A stretch of DNA of 46,545 nt, from positions 1 through 46,545 of the forward strand of contig JAJPKC010000311.1 in NCBI GenBank assembly GCA_021323955.1, written 5' to 3'. The stretch is from Oscillatoriales cyanobacterium Centralia_MAG_596 (GTDB lineage: Bacteria > Cyanobacteriota > Cyanobacteriia > Leptolyngbyales > Leptolyngbyaceae). Shown here piece after piece: positions 16,966 to 26,183 of the stretch (positions are counted from its first letter, which is position 1; each line of letters starts with the position of its first letter). The notes under the pieces were generated by a model that was given only the letters and a program-made list of their open reading frames with translations, was not told where the DNA came from and made no database searches. Made by a program: the position numbers and the translations under genes.

Positions 16966-17832
16966 TTAGCGTTCGCGATAGCTTACCACGGTATTTTGTA
17001 ACAGCATGGTTACGGTCATCGGGCCAACGCCGCCGGGAACAGGCGTGATCAATTTTGCCACGGTTTGTACCGATGGAAAGTGAACATCCCCGACTAAACG
17101 AGATTTGCCGCTGGTATCGGTAATGCGGTTCATGCCGACATCAACCACCACGGCCCCTGGCTTGACCATGTCTGCTGTGATGAGTTCAGGCCGACCGACA
17201 GCAACCACCAGAATATCAGCCGTCCGGGCTATGGCACCGAGGTCAGGTGTTCTGGAATGGGCGATCGTCACCGTGGCGTCTGCCTCCAGCAGCATTAAGG
17301 CCTGGGGTTTGCCAACGAGAATGCTGCGTCCGATTACAACCGCCTGTTGTCCTTTCGGATTAATCTGGTACTCCTGCAGCAACCGCATCACGCCTGCTGG
17401 CGTACAGCTTCGCAAACCGGGTTCGCCGCGCACCAGCCGTCCTAAGTTAACCGGATGCAGTCCATCTGCATCTTTGGCGGGATCAATCTGGTTTAGCAGC
17501 GCCACAGCGTCCAGGTGGTCGGGTAGGGGCAACTGTACGAGGATGCCATCCACGCGATCGTCACGGTTTAATGACGCAATCACCCGTTCTAATTCAGCCT
17601 GGGTTGCCGTCGCCGGAAAGTGCCGACCAAACGAGGCAATCCCCACATTTGCGCAGGCTCGCTCCTTGTTGCGAACATACGCCGCGCTGGCGGGGTTGTC
17701 ACCGACCATGAGTACTGCCAGGCCCGGTGGCCGCCCTCGTTGGGCGTGTAGAACCTGAACCTGCTGAGTGAGCGCCGCCTGGATTGAAGCCGCCAGGGCT
17801 TTGCCATCAAGTAATTGGGCCGTTGAAGACAT
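16966..17832 (-). CDS. folD: Bifunctional methylenetetrahydrofolate dehydrogenase/cyclohydrolase
   Basis: FolD interconverts methylene-, methenyl- and formyl-tetrahydrofolate in one-carbon metabolism. Diagnostic motifs are [25 protein letters not shown] (with the catalytic Lys in YVRNKE), [26 protein letters not shown] and the NADP-binding site [16 protein letters not shown]. The end of the fold is [34 protein letters not shown]. The ORF track starts at 17865; the ATG at 17832 ([10 protein letters not shown]) gives 288 residues, the usual length. It is divergently transcribed from the lipoprotein gene, and the 135-base gap must hold both promoters. Confidence 0.95.
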   Translation of the reverse strand: MSSTAQLLDGKALAASIQAALTQQVQVLHAQRGRPPGLAVLMVGDNPASAAYVRNKERACANVGIASFGRHFPATATQAELERVIASLNRDDRVDGILVQLPLPDHLDAVALLNQIDPAKDADGLHPVNLGRLVRGEPGLRSCTPAGVMRLLQEYQINPKGQQAVVIGRSILVGKPQALMLLEADATVTIAHSRTPDLGAIARTADILVVAVGRPELITADMVKPGAVVVDVGMNRITDTSGKSRLVGDVHFPSVQTVAKLITPVPGGVGPMTVTMLLQNTVVSYRER

Positions 17833-17967
17833 GCGTGGATGTAAAGGCAACGATCGCTGCCTCACGAGTGGTCAACCACCTAAGACTGTGTTACTACAGC
17901 GTTAGGCTGTCCATCAGTTTCGCAGATTCAGCGTCATTTTTTGTCAATCTCAAGAGTGTGAAGTGCG

Positions 17968-18399
17968 ATGGGGTTAGCAAACGTTTACAGTGGGTGGTCG
18001 ATCGCCCCAATGGTGCTTATCAGTCTGACTGGCTGCGCTCATCTCGGTTGGCCGATCGTCGATGGACATGGCTTTCAGCCAGTGCTGTTGGCGATGGACA
18101 CGCTGACCATTGCCGCAATTAAGCAATCGCCCAGCGTGAATACGATTGTCCAGGTCAAAGGACGAGTCGCCAATCGCGCCCCCCTGCTGGGCAAGACCGC
18201 GTATGAACTTCAAGATGGAACGGGTAGCATCTGGGTGCTCACGACGGACGCCGCTCCCAACCCCGGTGATACAGTGGTCATTCAGGGGAAGCTGCTCTAT
18301 CAATCGATCTCGCCCGACGGCAGTAGCGGCAGTCCAGGGGAATCCATCTACATCGAGCAGCAACGACAGCTTCAGCACTCACCCGCCTTAAAAAGCTAA
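17968..18399 (+). CDS. Putative OB-fold lipoprotein
   Basis: The N-terminus is a short hydrophobic signal ending in LTGC (Cys23), a good lipobox for cleavage by signal peptidase II and lipid attachment. The remaining 120 residues look like a small OB-fold: TIVQVKGRVANRAPLLGKTAYELQDGTGSIWVL followed by GDTVVIQGKL, the nucleic-acid/ligand-binding beta-barrel pattern seen in YgiW/BOF-like and RecG-like OB domains. Ligand and role are unknown. I have seen similar small cyanobacterial proteins only as hypothetical proteins. It precedes the Nudix gene by about 50 bases and may share its transcript. Confidence 0.65.
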   Translation: MGLANVYSGWSIAPMVLISLTGCAHLGWPIVDGHGFQPVLLAMDTLTIAAIKQSPSVNTIVQVKGRVANRAPLLGKTAYELQDGTGSIWVLTTDAAPNPGDTVVIQGKLLYQSISPDGSSGSPGESIYIEQQRQLQHSPALKS

Positions 18400-18451
18400 C
18401 GGCTAACGGCTGAATGCTGCTATCCCTACCGATATCCATGAGGAACTTGAT

Positions 18452-18919
18452 ATGAGTTGCAGTAGTCGTCACGCGGTTGCGATCGCGATCCTCTACCAGG
18501 GCGATCGCTTTTTAATGCAGCTCCGCGACAATATTCCAGGCATCTTTTATCCCGGCCACTGGGCTCTATTTGGCGGGCATCTCGAACCGGGCGAAAGCCC
18601 TGATGTCGCAATGCGGCGAGAATTGCTCGAAGAAATTGGCTACGCGCCTCCCATACTCACCCCCTTTGGGCTGTACGAAGATACTCAGGTTGTCCGTCAT
18701 GTCTATGCCAGCGAACTGGATGTCGATCGCAGTCAGTTAGTGCTCAACGAAGGTTGGGACATGGGGTGGCTGACGGCCACCGACATTCGACAAGGCCATT
18801 GCTATTCACAGCAAGCCAATCAGGTGCGACCGTTGGGCCAACCCCACCAGCGGATCTTGCTAGACTTTATGGAACAAACAACCTCGCTATTTTCGCGATC
18901 GAACAACTCGACTCTTTAG
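18452..18919 (+). CDS. Nudix hydrolase
   Basis: The 155-residue protein has a complete Nudix box, GHLEPGESPDVAMRRELLEE followed by IGY, which fits the consensus Gx5Ex7REUxEExGU. The box binds the metal used to hydrolyse a nucleoside-diphosphate-linked substrate. Before it come the first strands (AVAIAILYQGDRFLMQLRDN) and WALFGG. The downstream DMGWLTATDI resembles the substrate-side loop of small MutT-like Nudix proteins. The substrate is not readable. An AGGA ribosome site sits 8 bases before the ATG. It follows the lipoprotein gene on the same strand. Confidence 0.9.
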   Translation: MSCSSRHAVAIAILYQGDRFLMQLRDNIPGIFYPGHWALFGGHLEPGESPDVAMRRELLEEIGYAPPILTPFGLYEDTQVVRHVYASELDVDRSQLVLNEGWDMGWLTATDIRQGHCYSQQANQVRPLGQPHQRILLDFMEQTTSLFSRSNNSTL

Positions 18920-19253
18920 ACGCCAACCATTTCAGTGGCATCGCAAAATGTTATCAATGGTGAGATTAGCGGCCTTGCTAACATGGGCATCCTAAGACTA
19001 GCGGCATCAGGTGTTTAAACCAGCTCCAGGTCTTTGGTTCCAAGTCCGAGATTCCAAGGTTGTCCCCATAGCAAACCTGTAGCACTGAATCATCCGTTAT
19101 TCATGCTGCCGCTTCTACGGTGTAGATCTATACTTTACTGTCTGCGACTCATCCATCGACCATGTGAGCTATGAGATATGCTTTTGGCAGGGAAAACCTC
19201 GATACCGTGATGAAGTAATGAATCCGACTCTAGATTAGGCTGCTGAACCGCCA
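18920..19253. other. Gene-free gap before the GGEEF gene
   Basis: These 334 bases have no credible ORF, tRNA or strong hairpin that I can find. They presumably hold the promoter and leader of the diguanylate cyclase gene. Confidence 0.5.
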
Positions 19254-20279
19254 ATGGATGCTTCGATTCTTTTAGTCGGAGGTGATGACTTTCTGACAAC
19301 GCTTCTGGTGCGACTTCGTAATTTAGTCAGTTGCACAGTAGAAGTTGCGCCAAACCCGAGCGAGGCAATGCCGCTGATCCAGGCTCAGCAGCCGGATCTT
19401 GTTATTCTGCAAGGGAATCAGCCCGGTAATTTAGAACTTTGCCGCCAGATTAAAGAGCAAACGCGGCTCGCCTGGATTTACTGCATTGTGCTCGATAATC
19501 CGACTCAGGTGCTGGCAGAAGCCTGGCGGAACCGCTTTTGGGAGCTGGAGTGTCGGGCCGAAGCCCTGGAAAATGGAGCCGACGCTTATCTCTGGCTCCC
19601 CAAAAACGATGTCAAGGGTGAACCGCTTGATGTCGAAATTATTGAGCAGCAAGACCGGCTGCTCAGCTCCCAGATTATTTCCGGGCTCCGGATGGTGAAA
19701 AACCATCGGGAGCTGATGCGAACAAACGATATTTTGTCAGCGATCGCCCTTTCTGACCCGCTCACCGAGCTGAACAACCGCCGCGCGCTGGACTGGGAAC
19801 TGCCTCGACAGGTGCAAAATGCGCGATCGCGCTCAGAGCCGCTTAGCGTTCTCATGCTGGACGTAGACTATTTCAAGAGTATTAACGATACCTACGGGCA
19901 TCCCGTGGGCGATCGGGCACTGCAAATCATCTCCAGTCGCTTACGCCATAACCTCCGGTTTCGGGATACCCTGTTTCGCTACGGCGGCGAAGAATTTGTC
20001 ATTATTTTGAGCAATACCGATGCTCAGGAAGCGCTGCTAGTAGCCCATCGACTTTGCCGCCTGATTGCCGATCAGCCCTTCACGATCAACGAAGCCCTGG
20101 ATCTCAATATGACGATCAGCGCTGGGGCCGCATCCCTCCAGGAGCCGGATGATGGCAAGGGAGCCAGCTTATTACAGCGGGCTGACCAAAACCTGCTGCG
20201 AGCAAAAGTTACAGGTCGAAATCGGGTCGTTGGTGAGCTTGATCCCGACGAAAAGGAAGAAAGCAAAAGTACGAAGTAG
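19254..20279 (+). CDS. Diguanylate cyclase with degenerate receiver domain
   Basis: Residues about 160-330 are a GGDEF domain making cyclic-di-GMP: LSDPLTELNNRRALDWEL, LMLDVDYFKSINDTYGHPVGD and the active-site loop RYGGEEF (244-248). An inhibitory I-site RxxD (RFRD, 235-238) sits five residues before GGEEF, so product feedback is expected. The N-terminal 120 residues resemble a PleD-type receiver (ILLVGGDDF, PDLVILQGNQPG), but the phosphoacceptor Asp is replaced by Gln53. An insertion (AWRNRFWELECRAE) lies near the usual dimer face. Control by phosphorylation is therefore unlikely, and another input probably acts. It stands alone, and the next gene starts 246 bases later. Confidence 0.9.
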   Translation: MDASILLVGGDDFLTTLLVRLRNLVSCTVEVAPNPSEAMPLIQAQQPDLVILQGNQPGNLELCRQIKEQTRLAWIYCIVLDNPTQVLAEAWRNRFWELECRAEALENGADAYLWLPKNDVKGEPLDVEIIEQQDRLLSSQIISGLRMVKNHRELMRTNDILSAIALSDPLTELNNRRALDWELPRQVQNARSRSEPLSVLMLDVDYFKSINDTYGHPVGDRALQIISSRLRHNLRFRDTLFRYGGEEFVIILSNTDAQEALLVAHRLCRLIADQPFTINEALDLNMTISAGAASLQEPDDGKGASLLQRADQNLLRAKVTGRNRVVGELDPDEKEESKSTK

Positions 20280-20525
20280 CGGGACGCCGCTTTACGGTAG
20301 GCAAGGCGTGACGGAACGGGAATGCGGCGGCGGTTGGGTGTTCCCGCGGTTGGCGCTTGCCTGACCATCCGCGACACCAACCCCAGGTTCAAAGGTGCGC
20401 TGGTGGCATGGAACAATAGCTGTAACGCGAGTTTCGGCCTCCTGCCGTCCGGCTTTTGCCTGCCGACTTCTACCTCCTTGACGTTGCAAGGTATCCTGGG
20501 AGTCTGTGTGCTTTAGTTTGTACCT

Positions 20526-22133
20526 ATGTCTCAACTTGATCGATCGCGCGTCTCCTTTTCGCCACTGACAAGTTGCCTGCCGCTGAAACGGGCGATCGTG
20601 CTTCCCGTTCTCTTGCTCATCCTGGGGCTAAGCTGGGGATTTGCGCCCGCATCGGCTCTGGCCCGGACGGCTGCCGAATCAATATCGCCACCGACGCCAG
20701 CCCAATCGATTCAGCCGTACCTCGATCGCGTCGTGCGTGAGGTGACAGAGTTTCGTCTGACCAACGGGATGAAATTTATTGTGCTGGAGCGGCATCAGGC
20801 ACCGGTGATCTCGTTTCTCACCTATGCCAATGTCGGCGGTGCTGACGAACCGGACGGCAAGACGGGCGTAGCGCACTTTCTGGAACATCTGGCTTTTAAA
20901 GGCACGACGCGCATTGGCACGACGGACTATAAAGCAGAAGCCCCGCTGCTCGATCGCCTGGATCAGCTATCCGAACAAATTCAAGCAGCAACCAGGCAGG
21001 GACAAAAAGCAACCGTCGATCGCCTGCAGGCAGAGTTTGCCAGGGTGGAGGCCGACGCTGAAAAGCTGGTGAAGCAAAACGAGATCGGGCGCATTGTGGA
21101 GCAGGCAGGCGGTGTGGGACTGAATGCCAATACCTCAACGGACGCCACCCGTTACTTCTACAGCTTTCCGTCCAATAAGCTGGAGCTGTGGATGTCATTG
21201 GAATCAGAGCGATTTTTGGAGCCAGTCTTCCGGGAGTTCTACAAGGAAAAGGATGTGATTCTGGAAGAGCGGCGTTTGCGCACCGACAATTCGCCGATCG
21301 GCCAGATGATTGAAGCCTTCTCAGAAGTGGCGTTTAAGGTTCATCCTTACCATCGTCCGGTGATCGGCTATAACAAGGACATCCAGGGACTCACCCGCAA
21401 GGATGTGCAGGAATTTTATGCAACGCACTATGCCCCCAACAACCTGACGATCGCCGTTGTGGGCGATGTGAACCCAACTGTGGTTAAGCAGTTGGCCCAA
21501 ACCTACTTTGGCCGCTATAAGGCAAAAGCCGCCCCGCCCGAAGTCGTCGCCACCGAGCCAGCCCAGACGGCACCCCGCGAAGTAACGCTCAAGCTAAAGA
21601 CCCAGCCGTGGTATCTGGAAGGGTATCACCGCCCTGCACTCAACCATCCCGACAATGCCATCTACGACATGATCGGCAGCATTCTGAGCGATGGACGCAC
21701 CTCCCGGTTATATAAATCGCTCGTCGAGAAACAGCAGCTAGCACTGGGCGCACAGGGGTTCAGCGGGTTTCCCGGCAATAAGTTTCCCAACTTACTGCTG
21801 TTCTATGCGCTCACCGCTCCGGGGCATACGGTCGATGAACTGGCCACCGCACTCCGGGCTGAAATTGATCGCCTGAAAACGGAGCCTGTCTCGGCACAGG
21901 AACTCGATCGCGTCAAGATCCAGGCGCGGGCAGAACTCCTGCGATCGCTCGACTCCAACATGGGTCTGGCGGAAGCGCTGCTGGAATATGAAGTCAAAAC
22001 CGGGAGCTGGCGCAATTTATTCAAGCAACTGGACGACATTGCGGCCGTGACGGCAGGCGATATTCAACGAGTCGCCCAGGCTACCTTCGTGCCGCAAAAC
22101 CGGACAATTGGCAAACTCATGCCGGAAGACTGA
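20526..22133 (+). CDS. M16-family zinc metalloprotease, catalytic member
   Basis: This is a pitrilysin/processing-peptidase-type protein of 535 residues. A signal peptide or anchor covers about 20-46 (LKRAIVLPVLLLILGLSWGF, cut near ALA). The inverted zinc motif HxxEH is present as GVAHFLEHLAFKG (His117, Glu120, His121), with a more distal Glu in LWMSLESERF. About 50 extra charged residues (LLDRLDQLSEQIQAATRQGQ) follow the motif and are not in short M16 proteins. The second M16 half includes YEGYHRP-like and GRTSRLYKSLVEKQQLAL segments. The partner M16 protein begins 131 bases downstream. Such tandem pairs commonly form heterodimers cleaving peptides in the periplasm. Confidence 0.9.
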   Translation: MSQLDRSRVSFSPLTSCLPLKRAIVLPVLLLILGLSWGFAPASALARTAAESISPPTPAQSIQPYLDRVVREVTEFRLTNGMKFIVLERHQAPVISFLTYANVGGADEPDGKTGVAHFLEHLAFKGTTRIGTTDYKAEAPLLDRLDQLSEQIQAATRQGQKATVDRLQAEFARVEADAEKLVKQNEIGRIVEQAGGVGLNANTSTDATRYFYSFPSNKLELWMSLESERFLEPVFREFYKEKDVILEERRLRTDNSPIGQMIEAFSEVAFKVHPYHRPVIGYNKDIQGLTRKDVQEFYATHYAPNNLTIAVVGDVNPTVVKQLAQTYFGRYKAKAAPPEVVATEPAQTAPREVTLKLKTQPWYLEGYHRPALNHPDNAIYDMIGSILSDGRTSRLYKSLVEKQQLALGAQGFSGFPGNKFPNLLLFYALTAPGHTVDELATALRAEIDRLKTEPVSAQELDRVKIQARAELLRSLDSNMGLAEALLEYEVKTGSWRNLFKQLDDIAAVTAGDIQRVAQATFVPQNRTIGKLMPED

Positions 22134-22263
22134 GCCATAGCCGGGGTGTGAGCCTATGGTCATTCATTTGGTCATGACACAGATTGTGGCACTTCAGCAT
22201 CACTAGTGATGACCGGCGCACGTAGAGCGCAACCATTCAACCGCAACCAGTTTAGAGACACTT

Positions 22264-23751
22264 ATGAGCGTCAAACATCACCCGCCGCAACTAGCCAAAG
22301 TCATCACCCTTGTGTTCTGCTTACTGGTGATCCCCCTGCTTTTATTGGTTTTGGCCCTGCGTCCCGCTGTCGCGGCTGTCCCCAAGCACTACACGGATCT
22401 GTCGTTGCCCCCCCTGCCCGAAATTAAGCTGCCAGCGTACACACGGTTCAAGCTGGCGAATGGAATGGTGGTCTATCTGGTGGAAGACCACGAGCTACCA
22501 CTGGTCAATGGCAATGCTTACATCCGCACGGGCGATCGCCTGGAACCAGCCGACAAGGTTGGTCTGGCGGGACTGGTTGGCGAAGTGATGCGATCGGGCG
22601 GCACCCAGCATCGGACTGGCGATGAAATCAACGAATTTTTGGAGCAGCGGGCCGCATCTGTTGAAGTTGGCATTGGTGAAACGAACGGGAACGCCGATTT
22701 CGACACGCTGACCGAAGATTTGCCGGCGGTCTTTGACGTGTTTGCCGAAACCTTACGCCAGCCAGCGTTTCCAATCGATAAACTAAACCTGGCCAAGACT
22801 CAACAACGGGGCGGAATTGCGCGTCGGAATGATGAACCGGGCGCGATCGCCGATCGCGAATTCCGTCGGCTTGTCTACGGCAATAGCAGCCCCTATGCCC
22901 GCATGGTGGAATACGCCACGCTTGACCCCATTGAGCGTGATGATCTGGTGCGGTTTCATCAGCATTACTTCCAGCCCAACAACATCACGCTGGGGATTGT
23001 GGGTGACTTTGACACCAAAGCCATGCGGCAGATGGTAGAGGCCAAGTTTGGCGACTGGCAGCCATCACAGCCGTCGTCTCAACCTCCGTTACCATCGGTA
23101 TCTCAGGTTAAACGCGGTGGCGTGTTCCTGATCAACCAGCCGCAGTTGACGCAGAGTAATGTGCAAATTGGGCATCTGGGCGGACTCGCCAATAGCCCTG
23201 ACTACCCGGCGTTGTCGGTGATGAATGAAGTGCTGAATGGGTTTGGGGGGCGTCTGTTCAACGAGGTGCGATCGCGCCAGGGATTAGCGTACTCGGTCTA
23301 CGCCTACTGGGGGCCACAGTACGATTACCCAGGGCTGTTCGTGGCCGGGGGGCAAACGCGATCGGATGCCACGGTGCCATTTATCCAGAGCGTGCGGGCT
23401 GAAATTGAAAAAATTCGGACAACGCCCATCACCGCTGCAGAGCTGGCGTTTGCCAAAGATTCGGTGCTCAATTCGTTTATTTTTAACTTCCAGCAGCCGA
23501 GCCAGACCCTCGATCGCCTGCTGCGATACGAATACTTTGGCTACCCCAACGATTTTATCTTTCGCTATCAGAAGGGCGTCGCCGCCACGACGATCGCAGA
23601 TGTTGAGCGCGTGGCGAAAACCTATCTGAAGCCAGAAAACCTGGTGACGCTCGTGGTGGGTAGTGAAGCCGCAATCAAACCACCGCTCAACCGCCTGGGG
23701 CAACCCGTGACGGCGATCGACATCACTATCCCTAAACCGAAAAGTACGTAA
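22264..23751 (+). CDS. M16-family protein, non-catalytic partner
   Basis: This 495-residue exported M16 paralogue starts with a signal peptide (hydrophobic VITLVFCLLVIPLLLLVLAL). At the position of HxxEH it reads GLAGLVGEVMRSGGT, so the zinc ligands are absent and it cannot act alone. It keeps the R..Y region FNEVRSRQGLAYSVYAYW, which in bacterial M16B heterodimers is contributed by the inactive subunit. Together with the upstream catalytic gene this predicts a two-subunit peptidase. The start at 22264 has no clear ribosome site, though other ATGs are too late for the signal. The 131-base gap contains no terminator that I can see, so co-transcription is likely. Confidence 0.9.
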   Translation: MSVKHHPPQLAKVITLVFCLLVIPLLLLVLALRPAVAAVPKHYTDLSLPPLPEIKLPAYTRFKLANGMVVYLVEDHELPLVNGNAYIRTGDRLEPADKVGLAGLVGEVMRSGGTQHRTGDEINEFLEQRAASVEVGIGETNGNADFDTLTEDLPAVFDVFAETLRQPAFPIDKLNLAKTQQRGGIARRNDEPGAIADREFRRLVYGNSSPYARMVEYATLDPIERDDLVRFHQHYFQPNNITLGIVGDFDTKAMRQMVEAKFGDWQPSQPSSQPPLPSVSQVKRGGVFLINQPQLTQSNVQIGHLGGLANSPDYPALSVMNEVLNGFGGRLFNEVRSRQGLAYSVYAYWGPQYDYPGLFVAGGQTRSDATVPFIQSVRAEIEKIRTTPITAAELAFAKDSVLNSFIFNFQQPSQTLDRLLRYEYFGYPNDFIFRYQKGVAATTIADVERVAKTYLKPENLVTLVVGSEAAIKPPLNRLGQPVTAIDITIPKPKST

Positions 23752-24291
23752 CTGGGAATAGGAAGTAAGGAAGGCGAAGTCGGATCACGGGAAAGGGAAA
23801 TAATTCAGTCGCCAGTTGCCAGTCGTCAGTTCGGAGTCTTTAGGTTTCAGATTCAGTTTCAGGTGGGCACCCATCCTGTTACTGGTCACTGGTCACCGTC
23901 ACAACTCAGAACCGCCTCTGCACCTCTCACTCCTCATCCTTCTTGCGAAACCGGCGCGCGATCGCCATAATCAATCGTCTGCAAATCGGCGTCATACGCC
24001 ACGATCCACAAATCATGGGAAGCGGGCTGTCGTCCGGATCCTCGCCATAACAGTTGATTGTCAACTCCGCACGCAGAAACAGCTCCCCATGCTGTTGCCC
24101 TGTTATTAGCATCAATCCCGTGACGCTGACGCATTCGCGGCGATCGCAGGATTCGATCAAGTTGCTGTTGCTTTTGACCAACACGGCGAGTGATGGTGAA
24201 GGTCAGGGGTGAGCGGGACTTCCTCCCCCGCGTACGTAAGTCTTGCCGTTGTGGATGGTGCATCATTTGTTAACGATCAGCCGACTAGCGA
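23752..24291. other. Intergenic region with possible broken gene
   Basis: The first 180 bases are low-information, with short imperfect repeats (cagtcgccagttgccagtcgtcag). The rest, to 24291, may hold the remains of a minus-strand gene, listed separately. Confidence 0.4.
23934..24266 (-). pseudogene. Possible frameshifted small gene
   Basis: Two minus-strand ORFs overlap here: 110 residues at 23934-24266 and 85 at 23927-24184. The first is protein-like at both ends (LTFTITRRVGQKQQQLDRIL and HDLWIVAYDADLQTIDYGDR). The second is protein-like in the middle (LMLITGQQHGELFLRAELTI, NCYGEDPDDSPLP). This is what a gene with two compensating frameshifts would look like. I recognise no family, and chance ORFs remain quite possible. 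Confidence 0.25.
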
Positions 24292-24699
24292 CTATGGGTG
24301 AAAGGGCAAATTTTGGCGCACTTGCTCGATTTGTTTTGGCGTGAGAACATCGGTCACTTGCTGATGCGTTGACAGCAAAATCTGCATCAATTCCGTTTGT
24401 TGCTGTGGTGAAAGATTAAGAGCCGTAATGACATCCGGGCGGACATTACCATTACGATCTAGCGCCGTTTGGAGTTCATCGAGTTGCGCTGGTGTCAACA
24501 CTGATTGCAGTTGCACGCGCGTCTGAACATCAATCTGGTTCAGTTGAGCACACTGCTGGAGCGTCAACGCCACATTCGAAAGATTGGAAAAATTACATAC
24601 TGCTTGATTCGTCTGTGCTTGGGAGAAAGCAGGGGCGATCACGAGGGCGATCGCCCCTGATACCACTAGCACACCGATCGCGTGACCGATCAGCTTCAT
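24292..24699 (-). CDS. Exported Spy/CpxP-like (LTxxQ) helical protein
   Basis: The 135-residue protein has a standard signal peptide (hydrophobic IGVLVVSGAIALVIA, cut near SQA). The mature part is all-helical and Gln/Leu-rich with repeated LTPAQLDEL, LSPQQQTELMQIL and LTPKQIEQVRQ words. These are LTxxQ-like repeats, characteristic of the periplasmic chaperones Spy and CpxP. Two cysteines (VCNF, QQCAQ) could form a disulfide. A periplasmic chaperone or stress sensor is the likely role, though confidence in the family is moderate. It is divergent from the two-component system at 24930, whose sensor could control it. Confidence 0.65.
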   Translation of the reverse strand: MKLIGHAIGVLVVSGAIALVIAPAFSQAQTNQAVCNFSNLSNVALTLQQCAQLNQIDVQTRVQLQSVLTPAQLDELQTALDRNGNVRPDVITALNLSPQQQTELMQILLSTHQQVTDVLTPKQIEQVRQNLPFHP

Positions 24700-24894
24700 G
24701 TCAGAACCTCTATGAGAATTGGATTTCCCGTTCCGACTGGGTTAACCCAATGCGTTCATCCTAGCGATCGGCGATCGTGGCCACATCCAGAGAAAGTCCT
24801 GTTCTGCTCATACCGGATACCTGGTGCAGTAGGACTTTAGTCACAGGTTCACAGCGATTAAATAGGACACCAGACACTAACGCCATGAATTCCT

Positions 24895-24936
24895 TTGACC
24901 TACAGTAAAGACAGTCTAGAATCCTCCTCGTGGAGG
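24895..24936 (+). promoter_or_regulatory. Candidate promoter and hairpin before histidine kinase
   Basis: TTGACC (24895-24900) and TAGAAT (24917-24922) with a 16-base spacer fit a sigma-70-type promoter for the kinase gene. Immediately after, CCTCC-TCGT-GGAGG (24923-24936) is a perfect 5-base inverted repeat whose right arm is a strong Shine-Dalgarno-like GGAGG. If transcripts start at this promoter, the annotated GTG (24930) would be almost leaderless. If they start upstream, the hairpin would hide the ribosome site. Confidence 0.4.
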
Positions 24937-26183
24937 TTGGCAACATTGTTCTCAGCTCAGTGAAATCGTTGTTCCCACTCCAGCGCAACCCCTTCCGTTT
25001 GCTGCTCTTTTTAGAGTGGCTCTTGTTAGGTATGGTCGTGCTAACTATGATGGTGCCCAACCCCATCAATCGGTTTGCGCTGCCTTCACCACTGGTGATT
25101 GGCATTGTCGCTGTCTTTGGCCTTTTGGGACTTCGCGTTCCCAGACGCCAGCTCAGCTATAAGTTGCTCTATACCGGCTTCGAGTTTGGGCTGGTCTTTC
25201 TGTTGGTGACCCTCAGCGCTGACCAGATCGGGCTTTTCCCGCTGCTGTATCTCATCGTTGCCATTCGGAGCTGCGCGATGTTTCAGCCACGTGGTCGGAT
25301 GGTCGTCGCCGGTTTGACGTTCATGTCCTTTCTGTTGACGATGTTTTTCTGGATGCACCCACCCGCTCATCTGCATAAGCCTCCCGGCGGGACTCCAGAT
25401 ACGATGGCACTATTTGCGCTCAAGCTAAATGCGACCCTGACGTTTGGTTTGGCGCTTATGTTTGTGTTGTTTCTGGTCAATGCGCTGCTGATTGAGCGCC
25501 AAAGTCGTGAGCAGTTAGCGTCTGCCAACGAGCAACTCCGTCAGTATGCTCTCCGCATCGAGAACCAGGCGACGCTCCAGGAACGTAATCGGATTGCGCG
25601 TGAAATCCACGACTCGCTGGGACACTTACTCACCGCGCAGAGCATCCAGCTCGAAAACGCGCTACTGTTTTTGCCACCACAGGCTGAGAAGACCCAGTCG
25701 TTTTTGGCTGAAGCCAGACAGCTTGGCTCCAGTGCGCTCCAGGAAGTGCGGCAATCGGTCGCCACGCTACGATCGGATCCCCTACGGGGACACCCCATTA
25801 CACTCGCGATCGAGCACATCATCAAACGATTTGCCCAGACCGTGGGTATCACGCCGGTTGTGGACATTGACACGCGATCGCTCCTGCCCACTGAGATCAG
25901 TACGGCCATCTACCGCATCATTCAGGAAGCGTTTACCAATATCGCCAAACACGCATCCGCCACCGCCGTTTCCCTCCGAGTCTGGGAAAAGCCCGACGGT
26001 ATTTATATCCTGATAGAGGATAACGGTCATGGGTTTGACCCTGACCAAAACACAACGGGGTTTGGGCTGCGGGGCATGCGAGAACGTACCGCCGTTCTAG
26101 GGGGGCAGTTCACGATTACCAGCCAACCAGGAGCGGGTTGCCAGATTGCTGTCGTTATTCCGCTATCGGGGAACGCCCTATGA
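24930..26183 (+). CDS. NarL-type sensor histidine kinase
   Basis: The N-terminal 190 residues hold about five transmembrane helices (LLLFLEWLLLGMVVL, VIGIVAVFGLLGL, FEFGLVFLLVTL and others) and no large extracellular sensor, so it may sense the membrane itself. A coiled coil (REQLASANEQLRQYALRIEN) leads to HisKA_3: RNRIAREIHDSLGHLLTA, His227. The ATPase domain follows, with IYRIIQEAFTNIAKHA (N-box), IEDNGHGFD (G1) and GFGLRGMRER (G2). The start is uncertain: GTG at 24930 is the longest option, GTG at 24960 the next. Its stop overlaps the response-regulator ATG (ATGA), so the two are translationally coupled. DesK-like sensing is one possibility. Confidence 0.92.
   Translation: MEVGNIVLSSVKSLFPLQRNPFRLLLFLEWLLLGMVVLTMMVPNPINRFALPSPLVIGIVAVFGLLGLRVPRRQLSYKLLYTGFEFGLVFLLVTLSADQIGLFPLLYLIVAIRSCAMFQPRGRMVVAGLTFMSFLLTMFFWMHPPAHLHKPPGGTPDTMALFALKLNATLTFGLALMFVLFLVNALLIERQSREQLASANEQLRQYALRIENQATLQERNRIAREIHDSLGHLLTAQSIQLENALLFLPPQAEKTQSFLAEARQLGSSALQEVRQSVATLRSDPLRGHPITLAIEHIIKRFAQTVGITPVVDIDTRSLLPTEISTAIYRIIQEAFTNIAKHASATAVSLRVWEKPDGIYILIEDNGHGFDPDQNTTGFGLRGMRERTAVLGGQFTITSQPGAGCQIAVVIPLSGNAL

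Noticed and set aside
16283-16969. Plus-strand 228-residue ORF
   Set aside because: Antisense of crtE plus intergenic DNA, Arg/Ser/His-rich, no motif.
17105-17758. Plus-strand 217-residue ORF
   Set aside because: Antisense frame of folD.
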